The position numbers were made by a program, and so were the translations under genes. 64,000 nt of DNA from Hexactinellida sp. DTS-2022. Lineage: Eukaryota > Porifera > Hexactinellida. This document shows positions 35,601 through 45,651 of the stretch, piece by piece; within the stretch, counting starts at the first letter, position 1, and the number at the start of each line of letters is the position of its first letter. The stretch lies in NCBI GenBank assembly GCA_028753945.1, contig JAPNXP010000001.1, forward strand, positions 9,662,501-9,726,500, given 5' to 3'. The notes below the pieces were generated by a model, which made no database searches, was not told the DNA's origin, and worked only from the letters and a program-made list of their open reading frames with translations.

Positions 35601-38600
35601 GGATCATTAATATGAGAACCTCGATAATCCCTAACAAAGTAATTTAAACTTTTTTAATCCGAACACAACATCTAGTGTATTACTTAAAATACTTTCGCCT
35701 TATCAGTGTTCCTATTAACGAGAGTCTAAAGTACAGTAGAACTTCGTTTGACGAACACGGTTAATACGAACACTACCGTATTTATTCGAATAGTAGCCTC
35801 TATTCGAATAATCGCCTACCTCCAATAATCGCCCCCCTAAAGTAGCAAATAAAAATTTATTACTGCTACCCGGAAAAACATTTATATCTAATATAACTCA
35901 CAATACGATTGATTATCAACCGATTATCATAAATAAATTGTAATAAAATGTGATATTCTAGAAAATTGCTCAAAATTATTGGTCCAAAAATGGAGTAAAA
36001 AACAATAATCGCCTAGGCTACTATTCGAGTAAATACGGTATTTTAGTCCCCTTCAAACTTCAAAGTTCAAAGCCTTTTCATACAGTTTTCAGTACATACG
36101 AAGTCCCGGATAAGGCTAACACATTTTGGCGATTCTTCGTGTTCCTATTAACAAAGTTCTACTGTATGTAGTTTGCTATATACGATAGATGCCGGATATA
36201 AGAACATCGTCTGGAATTGCATATTATGTTATTATATCCAGCATGTTCTTATATCCGGCATCTACTGTAATACTCAATTCCTATACAGGTACTTGGAGAT
36301 ATTGAACGGGCCCTAACTTTGCAAAAAGATAAAGACAAGGCTTACGAGAGCCTAGACGAGGTTCCACATCCATTTGATGTTCATTACGGACTTTTGAATA
36401 CCGACTTAGAATTGTTAGATGCGTCTTCAGATGTGTACAAAGTGAGTTAATCGATTTCTGCACAAATATTCCTGTTAATTAAAAGCTGTTCAAACGTTAC
36501 GTAACTCAAATTCCATGTAAATTATACACCCCCTTCCATATGTCAGACTTTTTGGACCATTTGTAATACAAAAATAAATAATGAATAATATTGGCATCCA
36601 GCGAAAATTTATTTTTATTTAATTTGACGTGCACACAAGTTACTTGCTCACAATTAGTCAACTTGTATAACTCTATGGAGTATATCTCAATTTCCGCACG
36701 CATAGAAAAATTTCCTTCAAATTTACACGCCTTGATGAAACCCTGATTAAGCACATTTTAATATACAGTCGACTCCGCTTAATAGAGTCACCTGTTAATA
36801 GATTTCTCCGCTTTATCGGGTTAAACCTGGTCCCGAGGTGACTCTATCAAGCGGAGTCGAATGTAATTAGAGACGTCCTAGATATAATTACATATATCGA
36901 ATCAAACACAAAATACAACTACTGAATACAGAATTTGCCTACTATATAATTATTATATTACGTCCTTACTCAATTAATTTACAATGAATTCCTCTGTTCG
37001 ATTTGGTATTATTAAAATTCTTACTATACAATGTGTTACCAACTTCTTATAGATCCTAGAGACTTATATAAACAATACAAAGTATTCAAGTAGTATCTTC
37101 GGTAGTGGCCCCCCTGTTCTTCAGAATATCTGGAAAGTTAACAGACACTCTGCTTTTGCGCGCTTTAAACTACACGACAAATTAGAGAATAGGAAATTGT
37201 TATGGCACGGTACTAATGTTGCTGTGGTGGCAGCTATTCTCAAAGACGGACTCAGAATTATGCCACATTCAGGCGGCTGGGTTGGAAAGGGAATATACTT
37301 TGCTTCTGAACATAAGAAATCTGCTGAGTTTGGTATGGATTGCAGTGTTTCATACAGGATTTGCATGCAAGGAGGGCATAAATTATACTTCGTTGTGTAA
37401 GTGGTTTTTACCACCCCTACCACTCCCTGTATGAACCCTGAATTGTATACTACAGTGTACAGTAGAACCTGCATAATCCGACCCTCTATAATCCGGAATT
37501 CAGCAGAACCGACTATTTTCCCTATCCCAACGGTGTCGGATTATGCAGATTCTACTGTATAATAACGAAGTTTAGATAAACCCCTGTGTGTCACCAATAT
37601 AATTGTGTGTTTTATGTGTGTGTGTGTGTGTTTGTTTGTCCGGATTTTATTTATATGATGGGGAAATAGAAACCGCATTTATAATTGAGATGGAAACTAA
37701 ATTATATAAATGTTATAATTGGTAAACACGTATGTTGAACACGAATTTCGCATTTATATATTTATAATATGAATATTTGTGTTGTTGTTTACACAAATAG
37801 CCTGAAATAGGTAAACAAATTAATGAAAATTCAAAATCAACCTAGAAATTAGCTTTCAACGCAGGGTTGTTTGATTTAAATCAAGTGATTTGAATCAAAA
37901 AAGTCTGATTTAAATCAAAAAAATCGGATTATTTTGATTTAAATCAGACTTTTTTGATTTTGATCAGATTTTTTCTGTCTATTGTTTTTTGCGAAAAGAA
38001 AAGAAATACATTGATAATGAGTAAAATTACAATGATAATGAGTCATTATCAATGTAATTAATCTATTAGCCAAATAATATACGCCATTGTGAGATAGATT
38101 GCAAAAAAACAATTAAAATCAAAATCTGATTTAAATAAAAAAAATCGGATTTTTTTATTTTTTTAAAAAAATCATGATTTTTATCAACCCTGTTAAATTC
38201 AACGGGTATTTAGGTAAACATGTTAAAACTAGGGGAAATGGTAGAAAGGGATGTATATAACCTACATGGAGGAAAAGGTGAGGAGTAAGGCCACATAGCG
38301 GCCATTAACTTTAGGTGTGTAGCACCGATCCGTCGCAAAGCGACCAAGACCGATGACTTGTTATATTGAATTTATGTTTATTTAGCTCACCCTTCAAGTA
38401 ATAATATTGGGATAATGTTCTTAAACGAAGTTGCTCTCGGGAAAGAGCATACTATTATAAAAGACAATCGTAGTCTCACGAGAGCACCAGATGGGTATGA
38501 CAGTATAGTAGCTAGAGGAAGAATTGAGCCAGGTGAGTTATGGTGGATACTTTCCTCTAGGGCTGAAATGAGCATTCGAAATGTAACGAACGAATAATCG

Positions 38601-39136
38601 AAAATTCGTTCGTTTTGATGATTAAACATTTAATCAAATTTAGGCTCGAAATATGGAAATAGTGTTTTGTTCATGTTAAAATAATTTAATCATAGTTACA
38701 AAATGTGTATTAGTCACAAGTTAGCTATTCAGCTAGTTTAAGTAGGAATAAATTCTATACAGTGGATTCTCCGAATAACGGACACATTGGGGCATGGATT
38801 TTGTCCGTTGTAGAGAGATGTCCGCTTCTCGGAGTGTCCGTTTTGGGAGATTCTACTGTATTACGATTTTTTCAATCTTCACAAAGATCATGTTGTTGTC
38901 CAAGAGGGTAAACGAATATTATTTTCGATCTAATATTGTACAAGTTTTTGCATATTGACTTCTTAGATATAAAACAAGATATAAAGATACAACTTGATGG
39001 TCGAGATGTGACTGTACCCCAGGGAAAGGCAATCAATCAAAGTAATTACTCGAATTCGAGTTTCCCTCAGAGCGAATACCTGATCTACGAAGAGAGCCAG
39101 AACAGAATTCGATACCTACTAACATTCCAATTCTAA
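29617..39136 (+). CDS. PARP3: PARP3-like mono-ADP-ribosyltransferase with N-terminal SAP domain
   Basis: Ten exons: 29617-29755, 30046-30201, 30941-31137, 32092-32268, 32911-33052, 35243-35463, 36289-36441, 37053-37396, 38399-38532, 38967-39136. All junctions are GT-AG and keep frame, giving 610 aa. Domains: basic N-terminus; SAP DNA-binding fold at about 31-66 (LTLSKIKQALEER, TTGQKAELIEHL); WGR at about 119-205 (WNRWGRV ending exon 3); helical regulatory domain about 245-370; ADP-ribosyltransferase domain about 385-610. The H-Y-E triad is present: His447 (LWHGTN), Tyr477 (GKGIYFAS), Glu591 (SEYLIYEES). Motifs VALGKEH, GYDSIVARG and the C-terminus RIRYLLTFQF match PARP3 rather than PARP1/2. 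Human PARP3 lacks a SAP domain. Between SAEF and NNIGIMFLNEVALG lies a stretch ~14 residues longer than in human PARP3. The ATG (AACCATGCC) precedes no upstream in-frame alternative I would prefer. Role: DNA strand-break response in the nucleus (family knowledge). Confidence 0.93.
30211..30366. mobile_element. pogo-like MITE, 156 bp, TA-flanked
   Basis: CAGTAGTGTTCGCCTAATAG and CTATTAGGCAAACACCACTG as ends, TA on both sides. It lies nine bases downstream of the exon 2 donor (GT at 30202). Related fragments occur near 32600-32700 and 32790-32880. Confidence 0.75.
30377..30595. mobile_element. pogo-like MITE, 219 bp, TA-flanked
   Basis: CAGTGTTGTTATCG start and GGGGAACACCCCTG end, with internal CTCTAATAGCAAGTTA inverted copies. 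TA on both sides. Same broad family as 30211-30366. Confidence 0.65.
30695..30868. mobile_element. pogo-like MITE, ~174 bp
   Basis: CAGTAAAACCTCGTTAGTAT and CGTATTATCGAGGTTCTACT as ends, flanked by TA. The CCTCGTT motif recalls Tigger/pogo termini. It lies 70 bp upstream of exon 3. Confidence 0.7.
31430..31556. repeat. Diverged ~130-bp hairpin at foldback centre
   Basis: CCCACAGCATGTTCTTTTGG with GGCACTATCAATCCACCAACC and GCTGTCGGCACAGG mark the dominant hairpin family. The arms have diverged more than in the 1-26 kb copies. Confidence 0.7.
31742..31936. mobile_element. 195-bp hAT MITE with perfect 8-bp TSD
   Basis: Ends CAGGGGCGCCCGCAGG and CCTGCGGGCGCCCCTG are perfect inverted repeats. 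GGTAGGTA is duplicated at 31734-31741 and 31937-31944. The interior has ACGCACGTGCGTATAGTGCG. Confidence 0.88.
32356..32527. mobile_element. pogo-like MITE, 172 bp, TA-flanked
   Basis: CAGTGAACTCTCGTTATAAC and GTTATAACGTGAGTTCACTC as ends, TA on both sides. A fragment (AACGAGAGTTCACTG) lies at about 35196-35210. Confidence 0.75.
33136..33500. mobile_element. MITE, 365 bp, TA-flanked, AATTAACGCG repeats
   Basis: CCTTATTATAGGAAATTAAC and GTTAATTTCCTATAATAAGG as ends; TA at 33134-33135 and 33501-33502. The motif GAAATTAACGCG recurs in both arms. It sits inside an older CAGTCGACTCCG-type element beginning at 33104. Confidence 0.78.
34111..34189. repeat. ~79-bp hairpin
   Basis: GTTGCAGTCAAAGTGCGTTT and AAACGCACATTGACTGCAAC pair, with a further TCAGTCAAAAC/GTTTTGACTGA inner stem. 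Confidence 0.85.
34410..34609. mobile_element. 200-bp hAT MITE with perfect 8-bp TSD
   Basis: Ends CAGGCACGTAGCTA and TAGCTACGTGCCTG. CTTGAAAC at 34402-34409 and 34610-34617. The interior has G- and C-runs (GGGGGGCAAGTG direct repeats). Confidence 0.88.
34841..35017. mobile_element. pogo-like MITE, 177 bp, with empty-site proof
   Basis: CAGTGGATGCCGGTTATAAG and CTTATATCCGACATCTACTG as ends; TA at 34839-34840 and 35018-35019. The host repeat (34734-35110) has a second copy at 40864-41070 that reads GAAGAATAATTGAG across the same point. Confidence 0.9.
35501..35731. mobile_element. pogo-like MITE, 231 bp
   Basis: CAGTAGATTCTCGTTAATAG and CTATTAACGAGAGTCTAAAG as ends. It shares the TA at 35732-35733 with the next element. 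Confidence 0.75.
35734..36164. mobile_element. pogo-like MITE, 431 bp, containing a nested MITE
   Basis: CAGTAGAACTTCGTTTGACG and CCTATTAACAAAGTTCTACTG-type ends. It contains 35776-36038 as an insertion. Confidence 0.75.
35776..36038. mobile_element. Nested MITE, 263 bp, TA-flanked
   Basis: CCGTATTTATTCGAATAGTA and TACTATTCGAGTAAATACGG as ends; TA at 35774-35775 and 36039-36040. Confidence 0.78.
36183..36267. mobile_element. pogo-like MITE, 85 bp
   Basis: CGATAGATGCCGGATATAAG and CTTATATCCGGCATCTACTG as ends, TA-flanked. Short relative of 34841-35017. Ends 21 bp before exon 7. Confidence 0.78.
36766..36863. mobile_element. pogo-like MITE, 98 bp, TA-flanked
   Basis: CAGTCGACTCCGCTTAATAG and ATCAAGCGGAGTCGAATG as ends. 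Relatives begin at 33104 and about 62611. Confidence 0.8.
37460..37557. mobile_element. pogo-like MITE, 98 bp, TA-flanked
   Basis: CAGTAGAACCTGCATAATCC and GGATTATGCAGATTCTACTG as ends; TA on both sides. It begins 63 bp after the exon 8 donor. Confidence 0.82.
37590..38357 (+). mobile_element. Helitron-like element in PARP3 intron
   Basis: A GTGTGTGTGTTTGTTTGTCC tract, one minisatellite unit (GTTGAACACGAATTTCGC, CAACCTAGAAATTAGC), then the three 3' hairpins (GGCCACATAGCGGCC, GGTGTGTAGCACC, GTCGCAAAGCGAC) and GACCGATGACTTG followed by T. It has one unit where 17926-19332 has about eight. It contains a MITE at 37863-38189. Confidence 0.7.
37863..38189. mobile_element. AT-rich hAT-like MITE
   Basis: CAGGGTTGTTTGATTTAAAT start and TTTTTATCAACCCTG end, filled with alternating TTTGATTTAAATCA units. 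TTCAACG occurs at both flanks, five bases offset on the right, so the exact duplication is uncertain. Confidence 0.6.
38561..38935. mobile_element. AGGGCTGAAA-type MITE in PARP3 intron
   Basis: AGGGCTGAAATGAGCATTCG start followed by GAAATGTAACGAACGAA; same family as 63156-63515 and 63640-64000. The right end is degraded near exon 10. A younger pogo-like MITE (38760-38858) is inserted in it. Confidence 0.65.
38760..38858. mobile_element. pogo-like MITE, 99 bp, nested
   Basis: CAGTGGATTCTCCGAATAAC and GTTTTGGGAGATTCTACTG as ends; TA at 38758-38759 and 38859-38860. Inserted in the preceding MITE. Confidence 0.8.
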
Positions 39137-39319
39137 CTACATTCTGTCTACTTAGATGGCATGCTTCTCAAGTAGTTTTCTGACAACTAACTATTACAAC
39201 TATTGCAATCACTATTTGGAATTAGTACAATTAGATCTGTAATTTTTTTGCATGTTTTTCATAAAATGGACAATATTTTATATTAATCTTTATAATCTAT
39301 TTCGTTACTTATATCCACA

Positions 39320-40305
39320 ACAAGGTGATCCATGGCTTACTATATATACGGCTGTGTATGTTCCCGACTTGGCTTTCAAACTTGAAGGCCAGTTTTAAAT
39401 TTCATTCAAAGTTAAACCATGCCTTCTATTATGGTTTATTGTATATGGATGGGGTAATCAACCATTGTGAATCCATTGGAACCACTTTTGAGAATCTCAG
39501 ATTTGTGGTTAAGCTATTTAGGCGCCATTTAATGATGACGGTAACAATTTTTGGTAAATGAAAAAAAAAATTCAAATATCATAAATTTCAGTTACTTCCT
39601 ACTTTCTAATAATTTTATAACAGAATACTAAAATCGGAATATATTTAATACACCAAGGCTACTACTAATTCACAAAATGGCGACATTCTAAAAATTTTAA
39701 AAATTATAAAGCAACCACATGCTAAAATACAAGTGGTATCCGAGTTACAACTTACTTTTTTCGTCCATAAAACGATTTAATTGCTGGTTTATATATATTC
39801 ATACTCATTATATATTCGGAAAATGTATTCTAGTATATTAGCAAATTATTTTCATTTTCTTGTAGTTCTTTAGACTCGAATTGTATATTTTGTATATTTG
39901 TGATGTCATCATTAAATGGCGCCTAATAGCTTAACCACAAATATGAGATTCTCAAAAGTGATTCCATTGGACTCGCAATGGTTGATTACCCCATATACAA
40001 TCCAATAAACCACAATAGAAGGCATGGTTTAGCTTTGAATGAAATTTAAAACTGGCTTTCTTGTTTGAAAGCCAAGTCGGGAACATACACAGCCGTATAT
40101 ATAGTAAGCAGGGCCGGATTATCCAATAGGCACAGTAGGCACTGTGCCTAGGGCCTACGAAAAATTTGTGGCCTACGAACGAAAAATTTGGCGCCTCCAA
40201 AAAATTGGGGCCTAAATGCTGCCTGATATCCTCAAAGTGCCTAGGGCCTACGAAGACCTTAATCCGGCCCTGATAGTAAGCCATGGGTGATCATAGTATT
40301 TTTCA
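39320..40305. mobile_element. ~1-kb foldback element downstream of PARP3
   Basis: The left arm (39325-39545, GGTGATCCATGGCTTACTAT to GGCGCCATTTAATGATGAC) is repeated inverted at 39900-40300. The right arm is interrupted by the MITE at 40109-40272. ORFs of up to 110 codons inside are mirror images of each other and not convincing genes. Confidence 0.78.
40109..40272. mobile_element. 164-bp hAT MITE with perfect 8-bp TSD
   Basis: Ends CAGGGCCGGATTA and TAATCCGGCCCTG. ATAGTAAG at 40101-40108 and 40273-40280. The interior repeats GTGCCTAGGGCCTACGAA. Confidence 0.9.
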
Positions 40306-41070
40306 ATCAACTAGTTCTGCTATTACACATTATCTAATTCCTACTCCAAAAAAAACCTGTACCAGCCATTAGAACGACAGAAGAAATGGACAGTTAATGA
40401 CCCTAGAGCTATGGAAATTCACTTTATATCGGAGAGATAGTTATTCTTTAATTCATACACAAATACAATTGGGACCATTATCCGGCCGGATAGTTGTTCA
40501 TATCCGGTTCTGAGAATTGTGATTATTGTAATGTACATTCAAACGGTTATACCCATTTTGCGCAAAATTGGTTGGAGATGGAGCATCGAAATGTATTATC
40601 ATTGAATAGGAAGTTGAGGACGGGCTATCAATTGGATCCATTGACTAAGCTGTAACTATATTCCTTCTCGAGATATAACCTCAAGGCTTGAAATCACGTT
40701 TCCATAGCAACAGAGGAATGTGTCAACATTCCATAATTGATTCTGAGATATTTTATGTAAAATGACTCCTAGATGGGTTAGTCACAGCGATTTGTTTTAA
40801 AAAGCGAAATTGAACATTTTACAAGCGTTCAAAGTTTTGGCATATTTGGACTATTAGACAATACAGTGACGTCATTTCGCCCAAGTGGCATCTCAAAAAT
40901 ATGCGTCTTGTATATGACTACCTTTATAAAAAACAATTACATAAGTAGAAGCACCCTGGATTAGTTATTTCGAAGAATAATTGAGTTGTATCTATTTAGT
41001 TGACTATACTAGTTAATCCCTGGTCCAGAAATTTGAGTGCGTACCATTGCCTTATGTATAGAATGCTATG
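40306..41070. other. Intergenic; second copy of the 34734-35110 repeat at 40864-41070
   Basis: GTGACGTCATTTCGCCCAAG, TATGCGTCTTGTATATGACT and CCAGAAATTTGAGTGCGTA are shared with the PARP3 intron 5 repeat, here without the MITE. No gene seen in the rest. Confidence 0.7.
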
Positions 41071-41072
41071 GG

Positions 41073-42680
41073 AGAGCTGTTGTATCGTATTTTGAGGCGC
41101 TATTGTATATTGAGGCGCTGTATGATACACTAGTATAAACCATGGATATGCTATTACAAATTATACAGTGGTAATTGAGGCGCTCTGATAGATTGAGAAG
41201 CTACTATAAATGTGATTTCCTATCATTTTACGAGATAACGAGCCCTTCGGTCTCGGTCGCTTTGCGACAGATCGGTGCTACGCACCTCAAGTTAACGGCC
41301 GCTGAGCGGCCTTACTCCTCACATTTTCTACCATGGAAATGGTAGATAGCTATCTAATTTTCATTAATTTGTTTACCTATTTGTGTAAACAACAACAACA
41401 ACAAATACTCATATTAGAATTTTATAAATGCGAAATTCGTGTTCAGCACACTTGTTTACTTATAATACCTATTGAAAGTTAACTTCTAGGTTGATTTTGA
41501 ATTTTCATTAAATTGTTTAGCTATTTTGAGTAAACAACAACAACAACAACAACAACAAATATTCATATTAGAAAATTTAAACGCGAAATTCGTGTTCAGC
41601 ATACTTGTTTACCTATAATACCCGTTGAAAACTAACTTCTAGGTTGATTCTGAATTTTCATTAATTTGTTTACCTATTTTGTGTAAACAACAACAATAAA
41701 TATTCATATTAGAAAATTTTAACCGCGGAAATTTTGTTCAGCATACTTGTTTACCTATAGTACCCGTTGGAAGCTAACTTCTAGGTTGATTTTGAATTTT
41801 CATTAATTTGTTTACCTATTTTGTGTAAACAACAACAACAAATATTCATATTATAAATATATAAATGCGAAATTCGAAATCAGCATACTTGTTTACCTAT
41901 GAAACCCGTTGAAAGCTAACTTCTAGGTTGATTTTGAATTTTCACTAATTTGTTTACCTATTTTGTGTAAACAACAACAACAAATATTCATATTATAAAT
42001 ATATAAATGCGAAATTCGAAATCAGCATACTTGTTTACCTATAAAACCCGTTGAAAGCTAACTTCTAGGTTGATTTTGAATTTTCATTAATTTGTTTACC
42101 TATTTTGTGTAAACAACAACAACAAATATTAATATGAGTAATTTTTAAACGCGAAATTCGTGTTCAGCATACTTGTTTACCTATTATAACATTTGTTTAC
42201 CTATTATAACATTTGAAAGTTAGTTTATCTCTCATATATTAATGCGGTTTCTATTCCCCCCGCACTTTAATACAATCCGGACAAACAAACACACACACAC
42301 ACACACACACAAACATACACACAACAATCGAGATTTAATAATATAGATTTATCGTAGTTAGTCGCAAATTTAAGGAACTAATCAATTTTACATTAAATTA
42401 ACTGAATCTCGAAATGGAAAATTGTTTACTACGCGCCTCAAAATATTACAGTATAATTATAATAGCGCATCCATGGTTCACTTATACAGAGTCTAGAGTT
42501 CATGATATAATGCAAAATGATAGGAAATCACATTTATAGTCGCTTCTCAATCTATCAGAGCGCCTCAAAATACCACTGTATAATTTGTAATAGCATTATT
42601 AGCATATCCATGGTTTATACTAGTGTATCATACAGCGCCTCAATATACGATAGCGCCTCAAAATAGGATACAACAGAGCT
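41073..42680. mobile_element. Foldback element split by a Helitron-like insertion
   Basis: CTGTTGTATCGTATTTTGAG near the left end and CTCAAAATAGGATACAACAG at the right are inverted, with arms sharing GATTTCCTATCATTTT, GGTTTATACTAGTGTATCAT and repeated GAGGCGCT. The region 41239-42347 is a separate element. Confidence 0.72.
41239..42347 (-). mobile_element. Non-autonomous Helitron-like element, complete, minus strand
   Basis: Read on the minus strand: 5' TCTATATTATTAAATCTCG preceded by A, a GT tract, six to seven ~140-bp minisatellite units, the hairpins GTCGCTTTGCGAC, GGTGCTACGCACC and GGCCGCTGAGCGGCC (as written on plus), and a 3' end GACCGAAGGGCTCG followed by T. The ends match 17926-19332 exactly at both borders. 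Confidence 0.78.
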
Positions 42681-42906
42681 TATAAGTTATATATGGGTGG
42701 CCTTCGGTGTGTCCCTATATCTCTGAATTGATCCCTAAATCGCTAGCGTTTTTGGGATCCATGGGGTCCCTAAATCGCTGGATACCCAAAACGCGCTCAC
42801 ACCGGAATAATTTTGGTACACCGACCTAGTATTTTGCATCTGGTATTTCCAGTTAGTATACATTATGTTTGCAACATCAGTTATTTTGAGCAGTCTGACC
42901 GTATAG
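42681..42906 (+). promoter_or_regulatory. Upstream region of the HECTD3-like gene
   Basis: 226 bp between the foldback and the start codon. Contains ATCCCTAAATCGCTAGCG and CCCTAAATCGCTGGATAC direct repeats (42730-42786). No TATA box placed convincingly. Confidence 0.35.
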
Positions 42907-45651
42907 ATGAGTAAGGCCCACAAACGTCTCGCACAGATCCGCTGCTTAGTGAGGGCAGTGGAGTGCATGGAGAAGGGCGAGAGTCTCCCAGAGCCGCTCT
43001 GCTACGTGCCTTCTATCGTGCCCTACACACACAGCGGCAAGGGAGCCATAACGGTGTACGCAGAGCCTAAAGTCGCATCTCCCGCAGTGGGGAAGATTTC
43101 GGAAAAAGTCAAGCAAGTGAGCGCTACCAGCCACGTGGAGACGAACCCGGAGGGATTCTGGCTGAAGCTGGCTCCTTGCGAAAAAGATAAGTTCTTCCCG
43201 GGGAGCGAGAGCGGGTGGGTAATGCTGGACACTGTATCGGGGCACTCCCCCAAGGCCACGCTCAAGGCTCAGTCTAAGAGCGACGCGTCCGCTGTCTCGA
43301 AGGACTGGATGGAGAGCGTGATAACGGGGTTCTCTCTGGGCCCGGGGGATAAGGGCGGACTGCCTCCTCCCGACGCAGAGATGGGCAGTCAGCTGAGACA
43401 GCCTCACCCCAACTGGAGCATCGAGCTGGACTCGGACCTGGCGGAGTTCCTGTTCAAGAACGACACTCCGTTCGTAGCGAAGTCCCTCTCTGAGCCGGTC
43501 GGCTCGGACTACAGCAACGAGTGGTTCTCCTTCATCAGAGCCAGCCACAGCGACGACCTGCTGCCGGAGATCGCGGGCGTGAAGGAGTGGGACGACGGAA
43601 GCTGCTCCTGGGACGGCGCGCCGCGGGCCGGGGAGACCGAGGACGTGTACATCCGAGTCCAGCTGAGACAGGGCGTGGTGATGAAGCAGCTCTCCCTGCT
43701 GGTGGAACCAGATGACGACTGTCCGAAACACCTGCAGGTATGGTGTAGTACAGTGGTTCCCAACCTAGGGTACGGACGGCATTAATGGGCCCACAAAATC
43801 TCAATTCTTTTATTTAAAAATAAAATAAAAGAACGAGTTCAGGGGTGGGACGAATACCCATTGATCCTCCAGAACGTCCGAGAGGATCTAATTAGCTAAT
43901 CTTGATATGACAGGTCTATGTACTTTGTCGATAAATGCCTAATATCATACTCCCTATTGCTGTAGATATACGCCACTCTGACGGGAACAGAAATGCAGCT
44001 GGTCTCCGACCGCACATTCGACAAGACCGACATAGACCCCGCCTCCCACAAGCTGCATCTGCTAGACGCGCCCTTCAGCAGCTACGTGCAGGAGCTGGAG
44101 ATACGATTCCTGAGCAACATGGAGGGCAAGCGCCGCTTCTCGGTGTTCGGCTTCCATGTGGAGAAGGGCATCCCTCTCGACGACATAGACTCCGGGTCTC
44201 TGGACACGAACATATTCAATCAGGGTACACTCACGGACTTCCCACGCCTCCAGCCCTTCGAGAAGGCCTGTCTCTTCTACCGCTCTCTGCTGCTGAAGCG
44301 AGTGGTCTGGCTGCTGGACACAGTGCTCTATCTGATCATTCCCAAGTGCGGGAACGACTCCTTCATCCTGAACAAGATGCAGTCCGTGCGGTTCTTGTTC
44401 CCGCTGCTGGCGGACCGCAAGGAGCTGATCGACAAGTACCTGTCTCTGACGGAGAGCAAGAGGCCCTCCCGGCCGCACATCGCTGTCAACCGCCACCTGG
44501 CAGTGGAGCACCGGAGCAATCCCGCGAAGGACCGCAGCAACAAGAACACCGTGTTCTGTCAGCTGTTCGAGAAGCTGGCGCTCAAGACGAGCAGCAGCTT
44601 CGACTACCGCTGGCCGCTTTCTTTCGATCAGTGGTGGGAGTGCAACTTTGTGGGGGAGGGGGTCATAGACCAAGGGGGCGGGTTCCGAGACACCATAGCG
44701 GATATGGCAGAGGAGCTGACCCCCTCCAGCTCGAACTCCCCCATGCCTCTCTCCCTGTTCATCCGCTCCCCCAACCAGACCCAGGACACGGAGAGTCTGC
44801 ACAGAGACGCGTACACACTGAACCCCGGCTGTCGCGACTGGGACAAGTACGTGTGGCTGGGGAGGCTGATGGGCGCCATGTTCCGCGGGAAGGAGAAGCT
44901 CCCTCTGGCCGTCTCCCCGTTCATTTGGAAGCGACTGGTGGACCAGCCGGTCTGCTGGAAGGACTTCATCTCGATTCACTCCTCGGAGGTGACATTCATA
45001 GACATGCTGCAGGGCCTGGGGCGAGAGCAGTTCGCGGCTGCCTACGCGGAATCTCTCACCTTCGACACCGCGCTAAGCAACGGTGTCCCGGTGTGCTACA
45101 ACGCAGGGGAGGCCCCGGGGTCAGCCCCGGTGGGCTACGAGGGCGTGGCCGCCTTCTGCCGGTGGGTGAGGGAGGTGCGCCTCAATGAGTGCGACAAACA
45201 GATCCGAGAGATCCGGCGGGGACTCTCCAAGGTGATCACAGAGGTGGTGCTGTCGCTGCTGACCTGGCAGGAGCTGGAGGAGAAGGTCTGCGGGAACCCT
45301 GTCATAACCATGGACGACATGAGGAAGAACCTGCACTTCTGCGACATGAAGTCAGACGACGCTAACTACCTATGGGCAGCGTTGGAAACCTTCTCGAGCG
45401 AGGAGCGATCCAAGTTCCTGCGATTCGTAACAGGCAGACGCCGACTGCCCGCCTCGGTGACGGTGTACCCCGCCTCCGAGCCGGTGGACTCCCTCCCCAC
45501 CTCTGCGACCTGCGGTTCCGCTATATACCTGCCTGTGTACAGCTCCGCGGAAAAATGCCGCGAACGCATACTCTACGCCATCACAACTTGTGTGGCTATA
45601 GACGCAGACAGGTCTCCTTACGACTCGGACGATAGCTACAGTAGCGAGTAG
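42907..45651 (+). CDS. HECTD3: HECTD3-like HECT-type E3 ubiquitin ligase
   Basis: Two exons, 42907-43737 and 43966-45651, joined in phase 0 across a 228-bp GT-AG intron; 838 aa, against about 860 for human HECTD3. The N-terminal region is followed by an APC10/DOC-type segment at about 210-380 (EWFSFIRASHSDDLLPEI, VYIRVQLRQGVVMKQLSLL, spanning the intron) and the HECT domain from about 489 (WPLSFDQWWECNFVGEGVID, RLMGAMFRGKEKLPLAVSPF). Cys793 in SATCGSAIYLPVYSS, 45 residues from the end, is the expected catalytic thioester Cys. Role: HECT ligases pass ubiquitin from E2 through this Cys to substrate; the DOC domain is expected to bind substrates. It is far more GC-rich than everything around it, with G/C-ending codons, so antisense and +1 frames also stay open by chance. 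Confidence 0.93.

Noticed and set aside
39325-40284. Paired ORFs with LYIRLCMFPTWLSN-type peptides on opposite strands
   Set aside because: They are the two arms of a foldback element read in opposite directions; no recognised domain.
42946-45336. Long antisense and +1 ORFs over the HECTD3 exons (up to 417 codons)
   Set aside because: By-products of the GC-rich coding sequence; the HECT and DOC motifs are all in the annotated frame.
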